A DNA stretch of 57,316 nt. Source: Minisyncoccota bacterium (GTDB lineage: Bacteria > Patescibacteriota > Microgenomatia > UBA1400 > PJMF01). Below the pieces are notes generated by a model. It was not told the DNA's origin, did no database searches, and was given only the letters and a program-made list of their open reading frames with translations. Position 1 is the stretch's first letter. Each line of letters opens with the position of its first letter. The stretch is taken from the NCBI GenBank assembly GCA_003173865.1, contig PJMF01000030.1, forward strand, positions 1-57,316, given 5' to 3'. Shown in pieces: positions 56,903 to 57,316 of the stretch. The translations under genes were made by a program, and so were the position numbers.

Positions 56903-57250
56903 TTACTCCATCAAAAGTTTCCAGGTAGCGTTGAATAATAGGGAGAGCGCTTCAGGATCTTGGCCAAGGCGTTTATAAGCGTGAGCAATTTCCCATTTCC
57001 TTCGTCTTTGAATCACATGGAGCAACTGATCATCTTTTCTCTCTAAAGCAATATTGTCTAAAAACGAACCGTTTTCAAGAGGACCTCTATTTTGATCATT
57101 TTTGATCATTTTCTTTTTAAGAAGTTCGCGTCCCTTTTGAATATGTGCAATTACTGTCTCTGCTTTTTGATGTACTGCATTAAGATCAGTATAAGTATCA
57201 CACTCACTCGTTGCACTTAATACTCTTTGAGTTGTTTCCACAGCTACCAT
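56903..57250 (-). CDS. Small helical protein of unknown function
   Basis: A 115-aa hydrophilic protein, mainly helical (AETVIAHIQKGRELLKKKMI, then WEIAHAYKRLGQDPEALSLL). The C-terminal segment resembles a single TPR-like helix pair. Convergent with the preceding membrane protein gene. The last 66 bases of the window, upstream of it, show no further gene. Confidence 0.5.
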   Translation of the reverse strand: MVAVETTQRVLSATSECDTYTDLNAVHQKAETVIAHIQKGRELLKKKMIKNDQNRGPLENGSFLDNIALERKDDQLLHVIQRRRKWEIAHAYKRLGQDPEALSLLFNATWKLLME

Positions 57251-57316
57251 AAATCTCCTTTATCGAAATAGATTTGGCCAGATTATACATGAAAAATGAA
57301 CAACACGAGCGTTATT

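Noticed and set aside
1-57316. CRISPR array or cas genes.
   Set aside because: No set of regularly spaced direct repeats and no Cas-like protein was seen; repeats found are palindromes or pairs only.

Overview
The window looks like a chromosomal segment of a Candidate Phyla Radiation (Patescibacteria) bacterium. This is inferred from reduced-genome gene content, short intergenic gaps, many start/stop overlaps of the ATGA or TAATG type, several promoters whose -10 box lies only 6-8 nt before the ATG (leaderless transcripts), and many small uncharacterised membrane proteins. TGA is a normal stop codon, so the TGA-recoding lineages are excluded. The species cannot be named from the sequence.

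Layout. 1-8.3 kb: the 3' part of tRNA-Ser, a nucleotidyltransferase-fold protein, a Nudix hydrolase, an inositol-monophosphatase/glycosyltransferase operon, a secreted C39-like protein, a tRNA-dihydrouridine synthase, tRNA-Val and a ComF-like protein. 8.28-8.72 kb: a complete tmRNA gene (ssrA). A large serine recombinase reads antisense into its 3' end, which marks it as the integration site of a mobile element. About 8.7-16.6 kb: that element, with recombinase, small accessory ORFs, RepA-like ATPase, zinc-finger primase-like protein, small and large terminase, an XRE repressor with palindromic operators, and a small resolvase. It has replication and packaging genes but no capsid, portal or tail genes, so it resembles a phage satellite or a stripped prophage.

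16.6-26.1 kb: eight closely spaced minus-strand genes. They are an ABC exporter, a nucleotidyltransferase-like protein, a protein resembling the phosphothreonine-lyase/lanthionine-lyase fold, a peptide deformylase, a degenerate protein kinase, a tandem-Nudix protein, a HEPN-like protein and an unknown protein. This is the best candidate for an undescribed system. 26-34 kb holds lineage-specific genes, some broken: a metalloprotease-like gene, a coiled-coil protein, a nucleotidyltransferase-like gene with an in-frame stop, an M42-like peptidase, a frameshifted acetyltransferase and a methyltransferase.

34-57 kb is housekeeping: aspartase/fumarase; an FMN-riboswitch-controlled riboflavin operon (ribE-ribH-ribB-ribA-ribD plus a HAD phosphatase that may supply the missing dephosphorylation step); FtsK; RNase J; an Fe-S-ligand-less family 4 uracil-DNA glycosylase; toxin-antitoxin genes; a Lon ATPase without protease domain; a sugar-phosphate group (PfkB kinase, LOG, Rpe, RpiB); and an Fe-S/redox run (SufS, SufU, NTPase, ferredoxin reductase, ferredoxin, DsbA-like protein, with a SufT/MIP18-like gene nearby).
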